Of a stretch of 64,000 nucleotides of DNA, positions 17,618 through 25,298 are shown piece by piece (position 1 is the stretch's first letter; each line of letters opens with the position of its first letter). Origin of the DNA: Streptomyces sp. ISL-1 (GTDB taxonomy: Bacteria; Actinomycetota; Actinomycetes; Streptomycetales; Streptomycetaceae); contig NZ_JAGGOI010000014.1 of the NCBI RefSeq assembly GCF_018614585.1, forward strand, positions 62,001 to 126,000, given 5' to 3'. The position numbers and the translations under genes are program-made. The notes under the pieces were generated by a model. The model was given only the letters and a program-made list of their open reading frames with translations, had not been told where the DNA came from and did not search any database.

Positions 17618-19264
17618 ATGCGCATACCCGTTCCCCGCAGCCTCGCCGGCCAGCTCTTCGCCATGCAGGTCGTGCTGGTGGCCGCGATCGTGGCGGGCTG
17701 CGCGCTCTTCGCGTACTTCACCGACCTCTCCCAGGCCGAGGAGACCGCGCGCCGGCAGTCCAGGGCCACGGCGGCAGCCGCCGCGCACTCACCCTCGGTC
17801 ATCGAGGCCGCGCGCTCCGAGGACCCCTCGCCCCCTCTCCAGCCGTACGCGGAGGCGCTGCGCAAGGCCGCGGGGGTCGACTTCGTGGTGATCATGGCTC
17901 CGGACGGGACACGCTGGACGCATCCCGCGCCGGGCCAGATCGGCAGGACGTATCTGGGGCACACCGGCCCGGCGCTGCGGGGCGAGGTGTACAGCGAGAC
18001 GTACGTCGGTGTGCTCGGCTCCTCGGTACGGACGGTGGTCCCCGTATACGACGGCAAGAAGATCACCGCGCTTGTCAGCTCCGGTATCACCATCCAGGAG
18101 ATCACCCAGCAGGTGCGCAAGCAGCTCACCGCGCTGCTCGGCGTTGCGGGGGCGGCGCTCGCGCTCGGCGGCATCGGCACGTACGTGATCAACGCACGGC
18201 TGCGGCGGCATACTCACGGCATGAACACGGCCGAGCTGAGCCATATGCACGACTACCACCAGGCCGCGCTGCACGCCGTGCGCGAGGGACTGATGATGCT
18301 CGACGGGCAGCGGCGGATCGCCCTGTTCAACGACGGGGCGCGCGAGCTCCTCGGCCTGGACGACGGCGCGGTCGGCCGCCCGGTGGCCGAGGTCGGGCTG
18401 CCGGCCCCGCTCATGGGCGCGCTGCTGGCGTCCGAGCCGCGGGTCGACGAGGTGCATCTGACCGCCGACCGCGTCATCGTCGTGAACACCAGCCCGGTCG
18501 TCGGCGGCGAGCAGCGCGGGACCGTCGTCACCCTCCGGGACCACACCGAACTCCAGGCGCTCTCGGGGGAGTTGGATTCCGAGCGCGGGTTCACCCAGGC
18601 CCTGCGCTCACAGGCCCACGAGGCGGCCAACCGCCTGCACACCGTGGTGTCGCTGATCGAGCTCGGCCGCGCGGACGAGGCGGTCGACTTCGCGACCGCC
18701 GAGCTGGAACTGGCGCAGGTCCTGACCGACCGGGTCGTCGGCGCGGTCGGCGAGCCGGTGCTCGCCGCGCTGCTGCTCGGCAAGGCGGCGCAGGCGAACG
18801 AGCGCGGCGTCGAGCTGGTCCTCACGGAGGACAGCCGGATCGACGACGGCGTCCTTCCGCCGTCGCTGCCGGCACGGGACCTGGTGACGATCCTCGGCAA
18901 CCTGATCGACAACGCGGTCGACGCGGCCTCGGAGGCGGCGTCGGGGTGGGGCGGCGACCCGCTCGAAGCCGGGCCCGTGTCCGGACGGCCGCCGCGCGCC
19001 CGGGTCACCGTCACGGCACGCGCGGACCACGACGAACTGCTGCTGGGCGTGGCGGACTCGGGCACGGGCATCGACCCGGCCGACGCGCAGGAGGTGTTCC
19101 GGCGCGGCTGGTCCACACACGGAGCGGGGCGCGGGCTCGGCCTCGCGCTGGTCCAGCAGGCCGTGCACCGCAGCCGCGGCGCGGTGGTACTGGCCCAGGG
19201 CCCGGACGGCGGCGCGGAGTTCACCGTACGACTGCCGCTGCACACGGCGGTGGTCCCGGGATGA
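17618..19264 (+). CDS. Sensor histidine kinase, DcuS/CitA family
   Basis: The 548-aa kinase is laid out as an N-terminal membrane segment (LFAMQVVLVAAIVAGCALFAYF), an extracytoplasmic PAS-like sensor (about residues 40-170; DFVVIMAPDGTRWTHPAPGQIG, as in citrate/dicarboxylate sensors), a second membrane segment (ALLGVAGAALALGGIGTYVI), a cytoplasmic PAS domain, and a transmitter with SQAHEAANRLHT (H334), the N box ILGNLIDNAVDAA and G boxes VADSGTGIDPADAQEVFRRGWSTHGAGRGLGLALV. The ATG at 17618 is chosen over upstream in-frame codons because it starts the membrane segment. It probably senses a C4-dicarboxylate and signals to the adjacent CitB-type regulator to control dctA. Confidence 0.92.
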   Translation: MRIPVPRSLAGQLFAMQVVLVAAIVAGCALFAYFTDLSQAEETARRQSRATAAAAAHSPSVIEAARSEDPSPPLQPYAEALRKAAGVDFVVIMAPDGTRWTHPAPGQIGRTYLGHTGPALRGEVYSETYVGVLGSSVRTVVPVYDGKKITALVSSGITIQEITQQVRKQLTALLGVAGAALALGGIGTYVINARLRRHTHGMNTAELSHMHDYHQAALHAVREGLMMLDGQRRIALFNDGARELLGLDDGAVGRPVAEVGLPAPLMGALLASEPRVDEVHLTADRVIVVNTSPVVGGEQRGTVVTLRDHTELQALSGELDSERGFTQALRSQAHEAANRLHTVVSLIELGRADEAVDFATAELELAQVLTDRVVGAVGEPVLAALLLGKAAQANERGVELVLTEDSRIDDGVLPPSLPARDLVTILGNLIDNAVDAASEAASGWGGDPLEAGPVSGRPPRARVTVTARADHDELLLGVADSGTGIDPADAQEVFRRGWSTHGAGRGLGLALVQQAVHRSRGAVVLAQGPDGGAEFTVRLPLHTAVVPG

Positions 19265-19344
19265 GCGCCGCCCCGGCCGCGACTCCCGCGCGCCCCGCCG
19301 CGCCGGGTTCCAGGCGGCCGCGCGCCGCGGAGGTGTCCCCGTGA
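19261..19344 (+). CDS. Possible 27-residue bridging ORF between kinase and response regulator
   Basis: ATGA at 19261 overlaps the kinase stop, and this short frame ends in TGA overlapping the GTG of the response regulator. It would let ribosomes move from the kinase to the regulator across a gap of 76 bp. The peptide (MSAAPAATPARPAAPGSRRP...) is low-complexity and has no known homologue that I recognise. It is more likely a coupling device or chance than a functional protein. Confidence 0.25.
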   Translation: MSAAPAATPARPAAPGSRRPRAAEVSP

Positions 19345-20027
19345 GCAGCGAGCCCATCAGAGTTCTCGTCGTCGAGGACGACCCCGTCGCCGCCGACGCG
19401 CACGCCCTCTACGTCGGCCGCGTCGCCGGGTTCACCGTCGCCGGGGTCGCGCACTCGCGCGCCGAAGCCGTACGGATTCTCGAACGCGCCGAGGTTGATC
19501 TCCTGCTCCTCGACCTCTACCTTCCCGACGGGCACGGCCTCCACCTCGTACGATCGCTGCGCGCCGCCGGGCACTCGGCCGACGTCATCGCAGTCACCTC
19601 CGCCCGCGACCTCGCGATCGTCCGCGAAGGCGTCTCCCTCGGGGTCGTCCAGTACGTCCTGAAGCCCTTCACCTTCGCCACTCTGCGCGACCGCCTCGGC
19701 CGGTACGCCGAGTTCCGGGCCTCCGCCGGTGAGGCCAGCGGCCAGGACGAGGTCGACCGGGCGCTCGGCGCGCTCCGGGCGCCGCAGGGCGGCGGTCTGC
19801 CCAAGGGGCTCAGCGCCCCCACGCTGGGGGCCGTGACTCGTACCCTGCGCGAATCCGCCGACGGGCTCACCGCCGCGGAGGCCGGCGCCGCCGTCGGCAT
19901 CTCACGGATCACCGCGCGCCGCTATCTCGAGCACCTCGTCACCGCGGGGTGCGCCGAGCGCAGCCCTCAGTACGGGCAGATCGGCCGGCCCGAGCTCCAG
20001 TACCGCTGGAAGCCCGCCGCACATTGA
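19341..20027 (+). CDS. Response regulator, DcuR/CitB family
   Basis: The 228-aa regulator has a receiver domain (IRVLVVEDDPVAADAH, phospho-acceptor D58 in LLLLDLYLPDG, conserved Lys in VQYVLKPFTF) and a C-terminal HTH of the CitB/DctR type (PKGLSAPTLGAVTRTLRESADGLTAAEAGAAVGISRITARRYLEHLVTAGCAERSPQYGQIGRPELQYRW). The GTG at 19341 follows GGAGGTGTCCCC. It should bind upstream of dctA when phosphorylated by the preceding kinase. The RPELQYRW ending is typical of this family in actinobacteria. Confidence 0.93.
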   Translation: MSSEPIRVLVVEDDPVAADAHALYVGRVAGFTVAGVAHSRAEAVRILERAEVDLLLLDLYLPDGHGLHLVRSLRAAGHSADVIAVTSARDLAIVREGVSLGVVQYVLKPFTFATLRDRLGRYAEFRASAGEASGQDEVDRALGALRAPQGGGLPKGLSAPTLGAVTRTLRESADGLTAAEAGAAVGISRITARRYLEHLVTAGCAERSPQYGQIGRPELQYRWKPAAH

Positions 20028-20061
20028 GTGGCCCTCCCAACGGCCTTGGCCTGCACGGGGA

Positions 20062-20091
20062 TTGACCTTGCGAAGCGGCCGGTCCTACGGT
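20062..20091 (+). promoter_or_regulatory. Promoter of the sugar ABC operon
   Basis: TTGACC, an 18-bp spacer and TACGGT form a good vegetative-type promoter 68 bp before the binding-protein start. Confidence 0.6.
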
Positions 20092-20158
20092 CACCGGGCA
20101 GCCCTCGCGCCCGCGGCCCTCCGGCTCGGACGCCCCCGGCTCAGAGGAGGTCGTGCTC

Positions 20159-21520
20159 GTGCGCCCCACCGCCCCACTGATCCTCGTCACCACCGTCACC
20201 GCATTGGCCGCGGCAACGCTCACGGCCTGCGGCGGCGACGCCGGCGGCGACCCCGACACAGTCAAGGTCGTCTACAACCGGTCCACCGACAACAAGATCC
20301 GCTTCAAGGACGCCCATCTCGAGGCCACCAAGAAGCAGTTCGAGAAGGAACACCCGGGCAAGAAGATCAAGCTCATCCCGATCCAGGCCCCGGACAACGA
20401 CTACGCCACCAAGGCGCAGCAGATGATGCGCTCCCCCAAGACCGCCCCGGATCTGGTCTACGAGGACACCTTCCGCATCAACTCCGACATCAAGGCCGGG
20501 TACTTGAGGCCGCTGGACGACCATCTCCCCAAGTGGGACCAGTGGAGCCAGTTCGTGGACACGGCGAAGGCCGCGGCCAAGGCCGAGGACGGCAAGACGT
20601 ACGGCATCCCCGACGGCACCGACACCCGCGGCCTCTGGTTCAACAAGGCGATCTTCGCGAAGGCCGGCCTGCCCGCCGACTGGCAGCCCAGGAGCTGGGC
20701 GGAGATCCTCACCGCGGCCCGTACCGTCAAGCAGAAGGTCCCCGGCGTCATCCCGCTCAATGTCTACACCGGCAAGGGCCCCGGCGAGGCGGCCGTGATG
20801 CAGGGCTTCGAGATGCTGCTGTACGGCACCGGCGAGGACCCGCTGTACGACGCCTCCGCCAAGAAGTGGGTCGCGGGCGGCAAGGGCTTCAAGGACTCGC
20901 TCGAATTCGTGCGGACGGTGTACGCGGAGAAGCTCGGCCCGGACGTCTCGGACGCCCTCGACCCCAATGTCGGCACACGCGTCGCCACCGAGTGGCTCCC
21001 CGAGGGCAAGCTGGCGATCTCCCTGGACGGCTCCTGGATGGGCCAGAACTGGATCAACAAGGGTCCCAAGGAGTGGCCGGACTGGAGCAAGGAGCTCGCC
21101 CAGACCCCGATGCCGACGCAGAGGGGGCAGGCGCCCGGCAAGGTGTCCATGTCCGGCGGCTGGGCCTGGTCGATCCCGCAGAAGGCCAAGAACCCCGATC
21201 TCGCCTTCGACTTCATCAAGACGCTGCAGACGGCTCAGAACGCGACGCTGTGGTGCGTGGTCGCCGCGCAGATCGCCGTACGCAAGGATGTGGCGGCCGA
21301 CCCGAAGTACCTCAAGTCCATGCCGGGCATCGACTTCTTCACCGGTCTGGTGCAGTACACCCACTACCGGCCCGCGCTGCCCGTCTACCCGCAGGTCTCG
21401 ACGGCGATCGGCGAGGCGATGGAGAAGGTGACAACGGGTGACGCGTCGGCGGCCGACGCGGCGAAGGCGTACGACGCCCAGCTGAAGACGATCGTCGACG
21501 GCGCGGTCCTCACCAAGTGA
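20159..21520 (+). CDS. Sugar ABC transporter substrate-binding lipoprotein
   Basis: The 453-aa family 1 extracellular solute-binding protein has a lipoprotein signal with lipobox LTAC in LAAATLTACGGDAGG. The GTG at 20159 is preferred to the GTG at 20153 because AGGAGG (20145-20150) then has an 8-nt spacing instead of 2. The mature domain shows KKQFEKEHPGKKIKLIPIQAPDNDYATKAQQMM, YGIPDGTDTRGLWFNKAIFAKAGLP and GGWAWSIPQKAKNPDLAFDFIK, typical of oligosaccharide-binding proteins. It is followed by two permease genes with coupled starts and has its own promoter. The ligand is not predictable; there is no glycosidase in the operon. Confidence 0.92.
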   Translation: MRPTAPLILVTTVTALAAATLTACGGDAGGDPDTVKVVYNRSTDNKIRFKDAHLEATKKQFEKEHPGKKIKLIPIQAPDNDYATKAQQMMRSPKTAPDLVYEDTFRINSDIKAGYLRPLDDHLPKWDQWSQFVDTAKAAAKAEDGKTYGIPDGTDTRGLWFNKAIFAKAGLPADWQPRSWAEILTAARTVKQKVPGVIPLNVYTGKGPGEAAVMQGFEMLLYGTGEDPLYDASAKKWVAGGKGFKDSLEFVRTVYAEKLGPDVSDALDPNVGTRVATEWLPEGKLAISLDGSWMGQNWINKGPKEWPDWSKELAQTPMPTQRGQAPGKVSMSGGWAWSIPQKAKNPDLAFDFIKTLQTAQNATLWCVVAAQIAVRKDVAADPKYLKSMPGIDFFTGLVQYTHYRPALPVYPQVSTAIGEAMEKVTTGDASAADAAKAYDAQLKTIVDGAVLTK

Positions 21521-22383
21521 GCGCCACCGGAACGGGATGGTGGCGGTGGGTACCGCTCGCCCCCGCCACCATCCTCCTGCTCCTCTTTCTGGCGGGACCG
21601 ATCGGCTACTGCGTCTGGATCGCGTTCACCAACACGCAGTTGACGGGCGCGTCCGGCTCCGACTTCGTCGGCCTGGACAACTTCCGCCGGGCCTTCGCCG
21701 ACGACGATTTCCGCAACGCCGTCTGGCTCACGCTCGTCTTCACCTTCGTCTCGGCCGTGGTCGGCCAGAACACGCTGGGCCTGGCGCTGGCCGGTCTGAT
21801 GCGGGCCGCGTCCCGTCCCGTACGAACCCTCACCGGCACTCTCGTCATCACCGCCTGGGTGCTGCCGGAGATCGTCGCGGCGTTCCTGCTGTACACCTTC
21901 TTCCGCCGGGAGGGAACGCTGAACGCCGTGCTGGACTGGCTCCATCTGCCGTCCCAGAACTGGCTGTTCACGCTTCCCATCCTCGCTGTGTCGTTCGCCA
22001 ATGTCTGGCGCGGCACCGCCTTCTCGATGCTGATCTACTCGGCCGCGCTCGCCGAGATCCCGCGCGACATCACGGAGGCGGCCGAGGTCGACGGGGCGAG
22101 CGGCCCACGCCGGGTCTGGCACATCACGCTGCCGATGATCCGCCGCTCCATCGGCACCAATCTGATGCTGAACACGCTCTCGACGCTGTCGGTCTTCGGC
22201 CTGATCTGGGCGATGACGCGCGGCGGCCCGGGCAGCCGCAGCCAGACACTGCCGGTGTTCATGTACGACCAGGCGTTCCTGAAGAGCCTGATCGGCTACG
22301 GCACGGCGGTGGCGCTGCTGCTTCTGCTGGTGGGCTCGCTGTTCTCGATCGTCTATCTGCGTCTGATGAGGGTGGAGGTGTGA
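21517..22383 (+). CDS. Sugar ABC transporter permease (MalF/UgpA type)
   Basis: The 288-aa inner-membrane permease has about six membrane helices and the cytoplasmic EAA loop EIPRDITEAAEVDGASGPRRVWHITLPMIRRS, which docks on the ATPase. The GTG overlaps the binding-protein stop (GTGA). It forms a heterodimer with the following permease. No ATPase is encoded; Streptomyces sugar importers of this class usually share MsiK, encoded elsewhere. Confidence 0.92.
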   Translation: MSATGTGWWRWVPLAPATILLLLFLAGPIGYCVWIAFTNTQLTGASGSDFVGLDNFRRAFADDDFRNAVWLTLVFTFVSAVVGQNTLGLALAGLMRAASRPVRTLTGTLVITAWVLPEIVAAFLLYTFFRREGTLNAVLDWLHLPSQNWLFTLPILAVSFANVWRGTAFSMLIYSAALAEIPRDITEAAEVDGASGPRRVWHITLPMIRRSIGTNLMLNTLSTLSVFGLIWAMTRGGPGSRSQTLPVFMYDQAFLKSLIGYGTAVALLLLLVGSLFSIVYLRLMRVEV

Positions 22384-23207
22384 TGCGCCGGACCACCCGG
22401 GCCCGGCTCGCCGCCAACGCCGCCCTGCTGCTGACCGCCGCGGCTTTCGCGATCCCGCTGGTGTGGCTGCTGCTGGCCTCGGTGGACACGGAGGCGGATC
22501 TGCGGGTGCGGGTGCCCTCGTCGTTGACCGCGGACAATTTCGACGCGGTGCTCACGGACGAGATCACCTTCACACCGATGCTCAACAGCCTGCTGCTGTG
22601 CGGCGGCGCGACCCTGCTGACGGTGGTGTGCGCGGTGCTCGCCGCGTATCCGCTCTCGCGCCACCACTCGCGCTGGGGCCGTCCGTATCTGCTGACGATC
22701 CTGTTCACGACGTGTCTGCCGATCACCGCGGTCATGGTCCCGGTCTACGGACTGTTCGTGCAGGTCAATCTGATCGACACGATGTACGGCACGGGCCTGT
22801 TCCTGGCCACGTCCCAACTGCCTTTCTCCATCTGGCTGATGAAGAACTTCATGGACGGCGTCCCGGTGGTCCTGGAGGAGGCGGCCTGGACGGACGGCGC
22901 GTCGAGTCTGCAGACGCTGACCAGGGTCGTCCTGCCGCTGATGGGCCCAGGACTGACCGTGGTGACGATCTACACCTTCATCCAGCTCTGGGGGAACTTC
23001 TTCGTCCCGTTCATGCTGATCCTCTCCCCCGAGCAGTTGCCGGCGTCCGTGTCGATCTTCAGCTTCTTCGGCAATTACGGCTCGGTGATCTACGGGCAGC
23101 TCGCGGCGTTCTCGATCCTGTACTCGGCGCCGGTGCTGGTCCTTTACATGCTGATCGCCCGGAGGCTGGGCGGCGGATTCGCGCTGGGCGGCGCCGTCAA
23201 GGGGTGA
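22383..23207 (+). CDS. Sugar ABC transporter permease (MalG/UgpE type)
   Basis: The 274-aa permease has six predicted helices, with the EAA loop VPVVLEEAAWTDGASSLQTLTRVVLPLMGPGL. The ATG overlaps the stop of the upstream permease by one base, so translation is coupled. It is the last gene of the three-gene importer operon. LASVDTEADLRVRVPSSLTADNF in the first periplasmic loop is typical of the MalG side. Confidence 0.92.
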   Translation: MRRTTRARLAANAALLLTAAAFAIPLVWLLLASVDTEADLRVRVPSSLTADNFDAVLTDEITFTPMLNSLLLCGGATLLTVVCAVLAAYPLSRHHSRWGRPYLLTILFTTCLPITAVMVPVYGLFVQVNLIDTMYGTGLFLATSQLPFSIWLMKNFMDGVPVVLEEAAWTDGASSLQTLTRVVLPLMGPGLTVVTIYTFIQLWGNFFVPFMLILSPEQLPASVSIFSFFGNYGSVIYGQLAAFSILYSAPVLVLYMLIARRLGGGFALGGAVKG

Positions 23208-23233
23208 TGGGGCGGCATCTGCCGTCACATGGG

Positions 23234-23249
23234 GTTACCGATTGGTAAC
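23234..23249. promoter_or_regulatory. Palindrome upstream of the XRE gene
   Basis: GTTACC-GATT-GGTAAC, a perfect 6-4-6 palindrome about 85 bp upstream of the XRE start. It is a candidate binding site for that regulator or for control of the importer's 3' region. Confidence 0.5.
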
Positions 23250-23321
23250 GATCAGCTTGGACGTTCCTACGATAAGTTGCTGTGAGGAAACGCACCGTAG
23301 TCGCCGGGCCCTATGGCCCCC

Positions 23322-23327
23322 TAGCGT
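23322..23327 (+). promoter_or_regulatory. -10 box of a leaderless XRE transcript
   Basis: TAGCGT followed by six bases and then GTG at 23334, the spacing of leaderless Streptomyces promoters. No Shine-Dalgarno is present. Confidence 0.55.
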
Positions 23328-23333
23328 GTGCGC

Positions 23334-24011
23334 GTGCACCAAACTCCCTCACCGCCCTTCAGCGCCCCCGCCGCACGCCGACTGCGCGAGGCCCTCGGAA
23401 TGGCCCCCGGCCATGTCGCGTACGGCCTCCGCGCCCAGTACGGGCTCCACATCTCGCCGGACACGGTGGTCGCCTGGGAACGCGGACTCGCCGCCCCCGG
23501 TTCGCATGAACTGACCGCGCTCGCCGGAGTGTTGTGGTGTGCGCCCACCGATCTGCTCACCGCCGCGACCACCCTGCGCGAGCACCGGACGGCGCGCGGC
23601 CTCGCCCCCGACGACCTGGCGCGCCGGGTGGGCGTGGACGCCTCCTCGTATGTGCGGATGGAGGAGTCGGGGCGCTGGCGTGGCAATGAGCGGCAGACCA
23701 CCGCGCTCGCCGAGGTGCTGGAGCTGGGCCCCCGCGAGCTGCTGACTGCGACAGGCCGGGACGAGGAACTCGCCGACCTGCTGCGGGACGCGGTGAAGGC
23801 GCGCTGGCAGGCGTACGTTCGCCCGGTCGGCAAGATGCTGCCGATGGACCGCGGCCACCTCGAGGACGTACTGCGGGAGCTGCACGCCGACTACCAGTCC
23901 CGAATGGTGGCCACCCTCAGCTGGGGCGCCGCGTCGCAGGACACCGGGGAGCCGGGCCGGGAGTTCCTGGACCGGATAGTTGAGCATTTCTGGGCGCTGA
24001 CGCGCGGCTAA
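23334..24011 (+). CDS. XRE-family DNA-binding protein with two HTH domains
   Basis: The 225-aa protein is likely a cytoplasmic regulator. It carries two successive XRE-like helix-turn-helix units: LREALGMAPGHVAYGLRAQYGLHISPDTVVAWERGLAAPG and LREHRTARGLAPDDLARRVGVDASSYVRMEESGRW, each followed by an ELTALAGVL/TTALAEVLEL segment. A C-terminal helical part (PVGKMLPMDRGHLEDVLRELHADYQSRMVATLSW) has no clear match. The start at 23334 is chosen from the leaderless -10 spacing; GTG at 23328 is the alternative. Its stop overlaps the stop of the convergent gene. Targets are unknown. Confidence 0.82.
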   Translation: MHQTPSPPFSAPAARRLREALGMAPGHVAYGLRAQYGLHISPDTVVAWERGLAAPGSHELTALAGVLWCAPTDLLTAATTLREHRTARGLAPDDLARRVGVDASSYVRMEESGRWRGNERQTTALAEVLELGPRELLTATGRDEELADLLRDAVKARWQAYVRPVGKMLPMDRGHLEDVLRELHADYQSRMVATLSWGAASQDTGEPGREFLDRIVEHFWALTRG

Positions 24012-25054
24012 ATCCCGTTGGCATCCCGGTCGAACGCGAACAACTGGCCCTTCGCGTCCTTGGTGCACGCCAGCTGCCGTATCTCGGCGCCGGCCTTTGT
24101 GGCGGCCCCGGGCACCCCTGCGCACAGGTCGCTGTGCAGGGGCCGCAGCCGGTAGCCGCGCACCGGCTTGCCCACCGGCTCCAGCCGGAAGGCCTCGGCG
24201 GGGCCGCGCTTGCCGCACTCCTGGTCCTCGAGTGGTGCGCCGACCTCCATCGACTTCTCTTTGACACCGGTGCAGCCTTCGCCGAATTTCCTGTGGAAGG
24301 TCACGATCCGCCAGGCGGGTTCAACGGGCTTCAGGCTGAAGCGCGGGGTGGTGCCGGGCGAGCACGGCTGCTGGTAGAGCTGCCCGCTCTGCCCGCCGGC
24401 CTCTGCCAGACACAGGCCCGAGTGGACGGCCCTGATCCGTACGGGTCCGGGCTGAAGAGAACCGGACCGAGCGGCGTCGGACTGAGGAGCATCGGACTGA
24501 GGAGAGCCGGGCCGGGGCGAGCCGGGCTGCTTCGTGCTCTGCCTGTCCTCCGGCTCATCGTCATCGAGGGAGACGAGCGTCGCGACCAGCGCGGCCACGC
24601 CCAGCGCGATGACCACCGTCGGCAGTACCGCACGCGCGAGCCACGGCCTGCGCGGTGGCTCGGGGGGCTGCTCGGGCGGCGTGGACTCCCGGGTCCCGGG
24701 TCCCGATTCCCGTCCCGGGTCCGGTTCGCCGGCGGTGAACTGAGGGACCTCGGTGGACTGCCGCTCACGCCGACTGAGTTCCTTGCGTACGCGCAGCCAG
24801 GTCTCGGCCGTCCCGGGGCCGCAGCCGCAGGCGCGTACGAAAGCAGCCACGAGTTCCTCGCGCGGCACCGTGCCGCGGCTGAGCATATTGGCGACGGTCG
24901 AGCGCGGCAGTACGTCGCCGACCGCTTCCGCCCGTGTGGTCAACTCCCGGTAGGTCAGGCCGGACCAGTCCTTGAGCTCCTGCATCCGGGCGACGAACTC
25001 GGCGGAACTCTGGGCCTGTTCGGGATCCGGAGCGGCCGGCCCGTCGGAGTCCAT
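24008..25054 (-). CDS. Membrane-anchored HTH protein with extracytoplasmic ricin-like domain
   Basis: The 348-aa protein has an N-terminal XRE-type HTH (FVARMQELKDWSGLTYRELTTRAEAVGDVLPRSTVANMLSRGTVPREELVAAFVRACG), a Pro-rich linker, one membrane segment (AVLPTVVIALGVAALVATLVSL), a low-complexity Pro/Gly/Ser/Gln stretch with repeated SPQSDAPQSDA, and a C-terminal ricin-B-like beta domain with several Cys (HSGLCLAEAGGQSGQLYQQPC ... LHSDLCAGVPGAA). The layout suggests a one-component device in which an outside carbohydrate-binding domain is tied to an inside HTH. That is inference, since such HTH modules are also found in proteins with no known DNA target. GGGACATGTCCC lies 42 bp upstream. Confidence 0.82.
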   Translation of the reverse strand: MDSDGPAAPDPEQAQSSAEFVARMQELKDWSGLTYRELTTRAEAVGDVLPRSTVANMLSRGTVPREELVAAFVRACGCGPGTAETWLRVRKELSRRERQSTEVPQFTAGEPDPGRESGPGTRESTPPEQPPEPPRRPWLARAVLPTVVIALGVAALVATLVSLDDDEPEDRQSTKQPGSPRPGSPQSDAPQSDAARSGSLQPGPVRIRAVHSGLCLAEAGGQSGQLYQQPCSPGTTPRFSLKPVEPAWRIVTFHRKFGEGCTGVKEKSMEVGAPLEDQECGKRGPAEAFRLEPVGKPVRGYRLRPLHSDLCAGVPGAATKAGAEIRQLACTKDAKGQLFAFDRDANGI

Positions 25055-25095
25055 ATGTCCCTCCCCCTTCTGCGTTCACGTGCTGGGACAGGGTT

Positions 25096-25107
25096 GGGAC
25101 ATGTCCC
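25096..25107. promoter_or_regulatory. GGGACATGTCCC palindrome upstream of the HTH/ricin gene
   Basis: A perfect 12-bp palindrome with a further GGGACA half-site at 25085-25090. Located 42-53 bp upstream of the start, it is a candidate operator. Confidence 0.45.
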
Positions 25108-25183
25108 GGACACGGAACAGCCTTGCGATTCGCGCCATTCAACTCAAGAGTGATCTGCGCCATCAACGGCGGAAAACAAAGGT

Positions 25184-25218
25184 GGCCTTGATCGCGCACG
25201 GGGGGTGCGATCAAGGCC
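25184..25218 (-). terminator. Terminator downstream of pfkA
   Basis: A 12-bp stem GGCCTTGATCGC / GCGATCAAGGCC with an 11-nt loop, about 80 nt after the pfkA stop. The stretch between (25250-25300) has imperfect repeats of GGAGCRGCAGGG. Confidence 0.8.
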
Positions 25219-25298
25219 GCTCGGCAACCGAAGGCGAAGCCCGCGGGTCAAAGGAGCGGCAGGGGCAAAGGAGCAGCAGGGTCGCAGGAGCGGCAGGG

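Noticed and set aside
19815..19831. GCCCCCA-CGC-TGGGGGC palindrome
   Set aside because: It is inside the response-regulator gene and encodes the normal LSAPTLGAV sequence of the family, so it needs no regulatory explanation.
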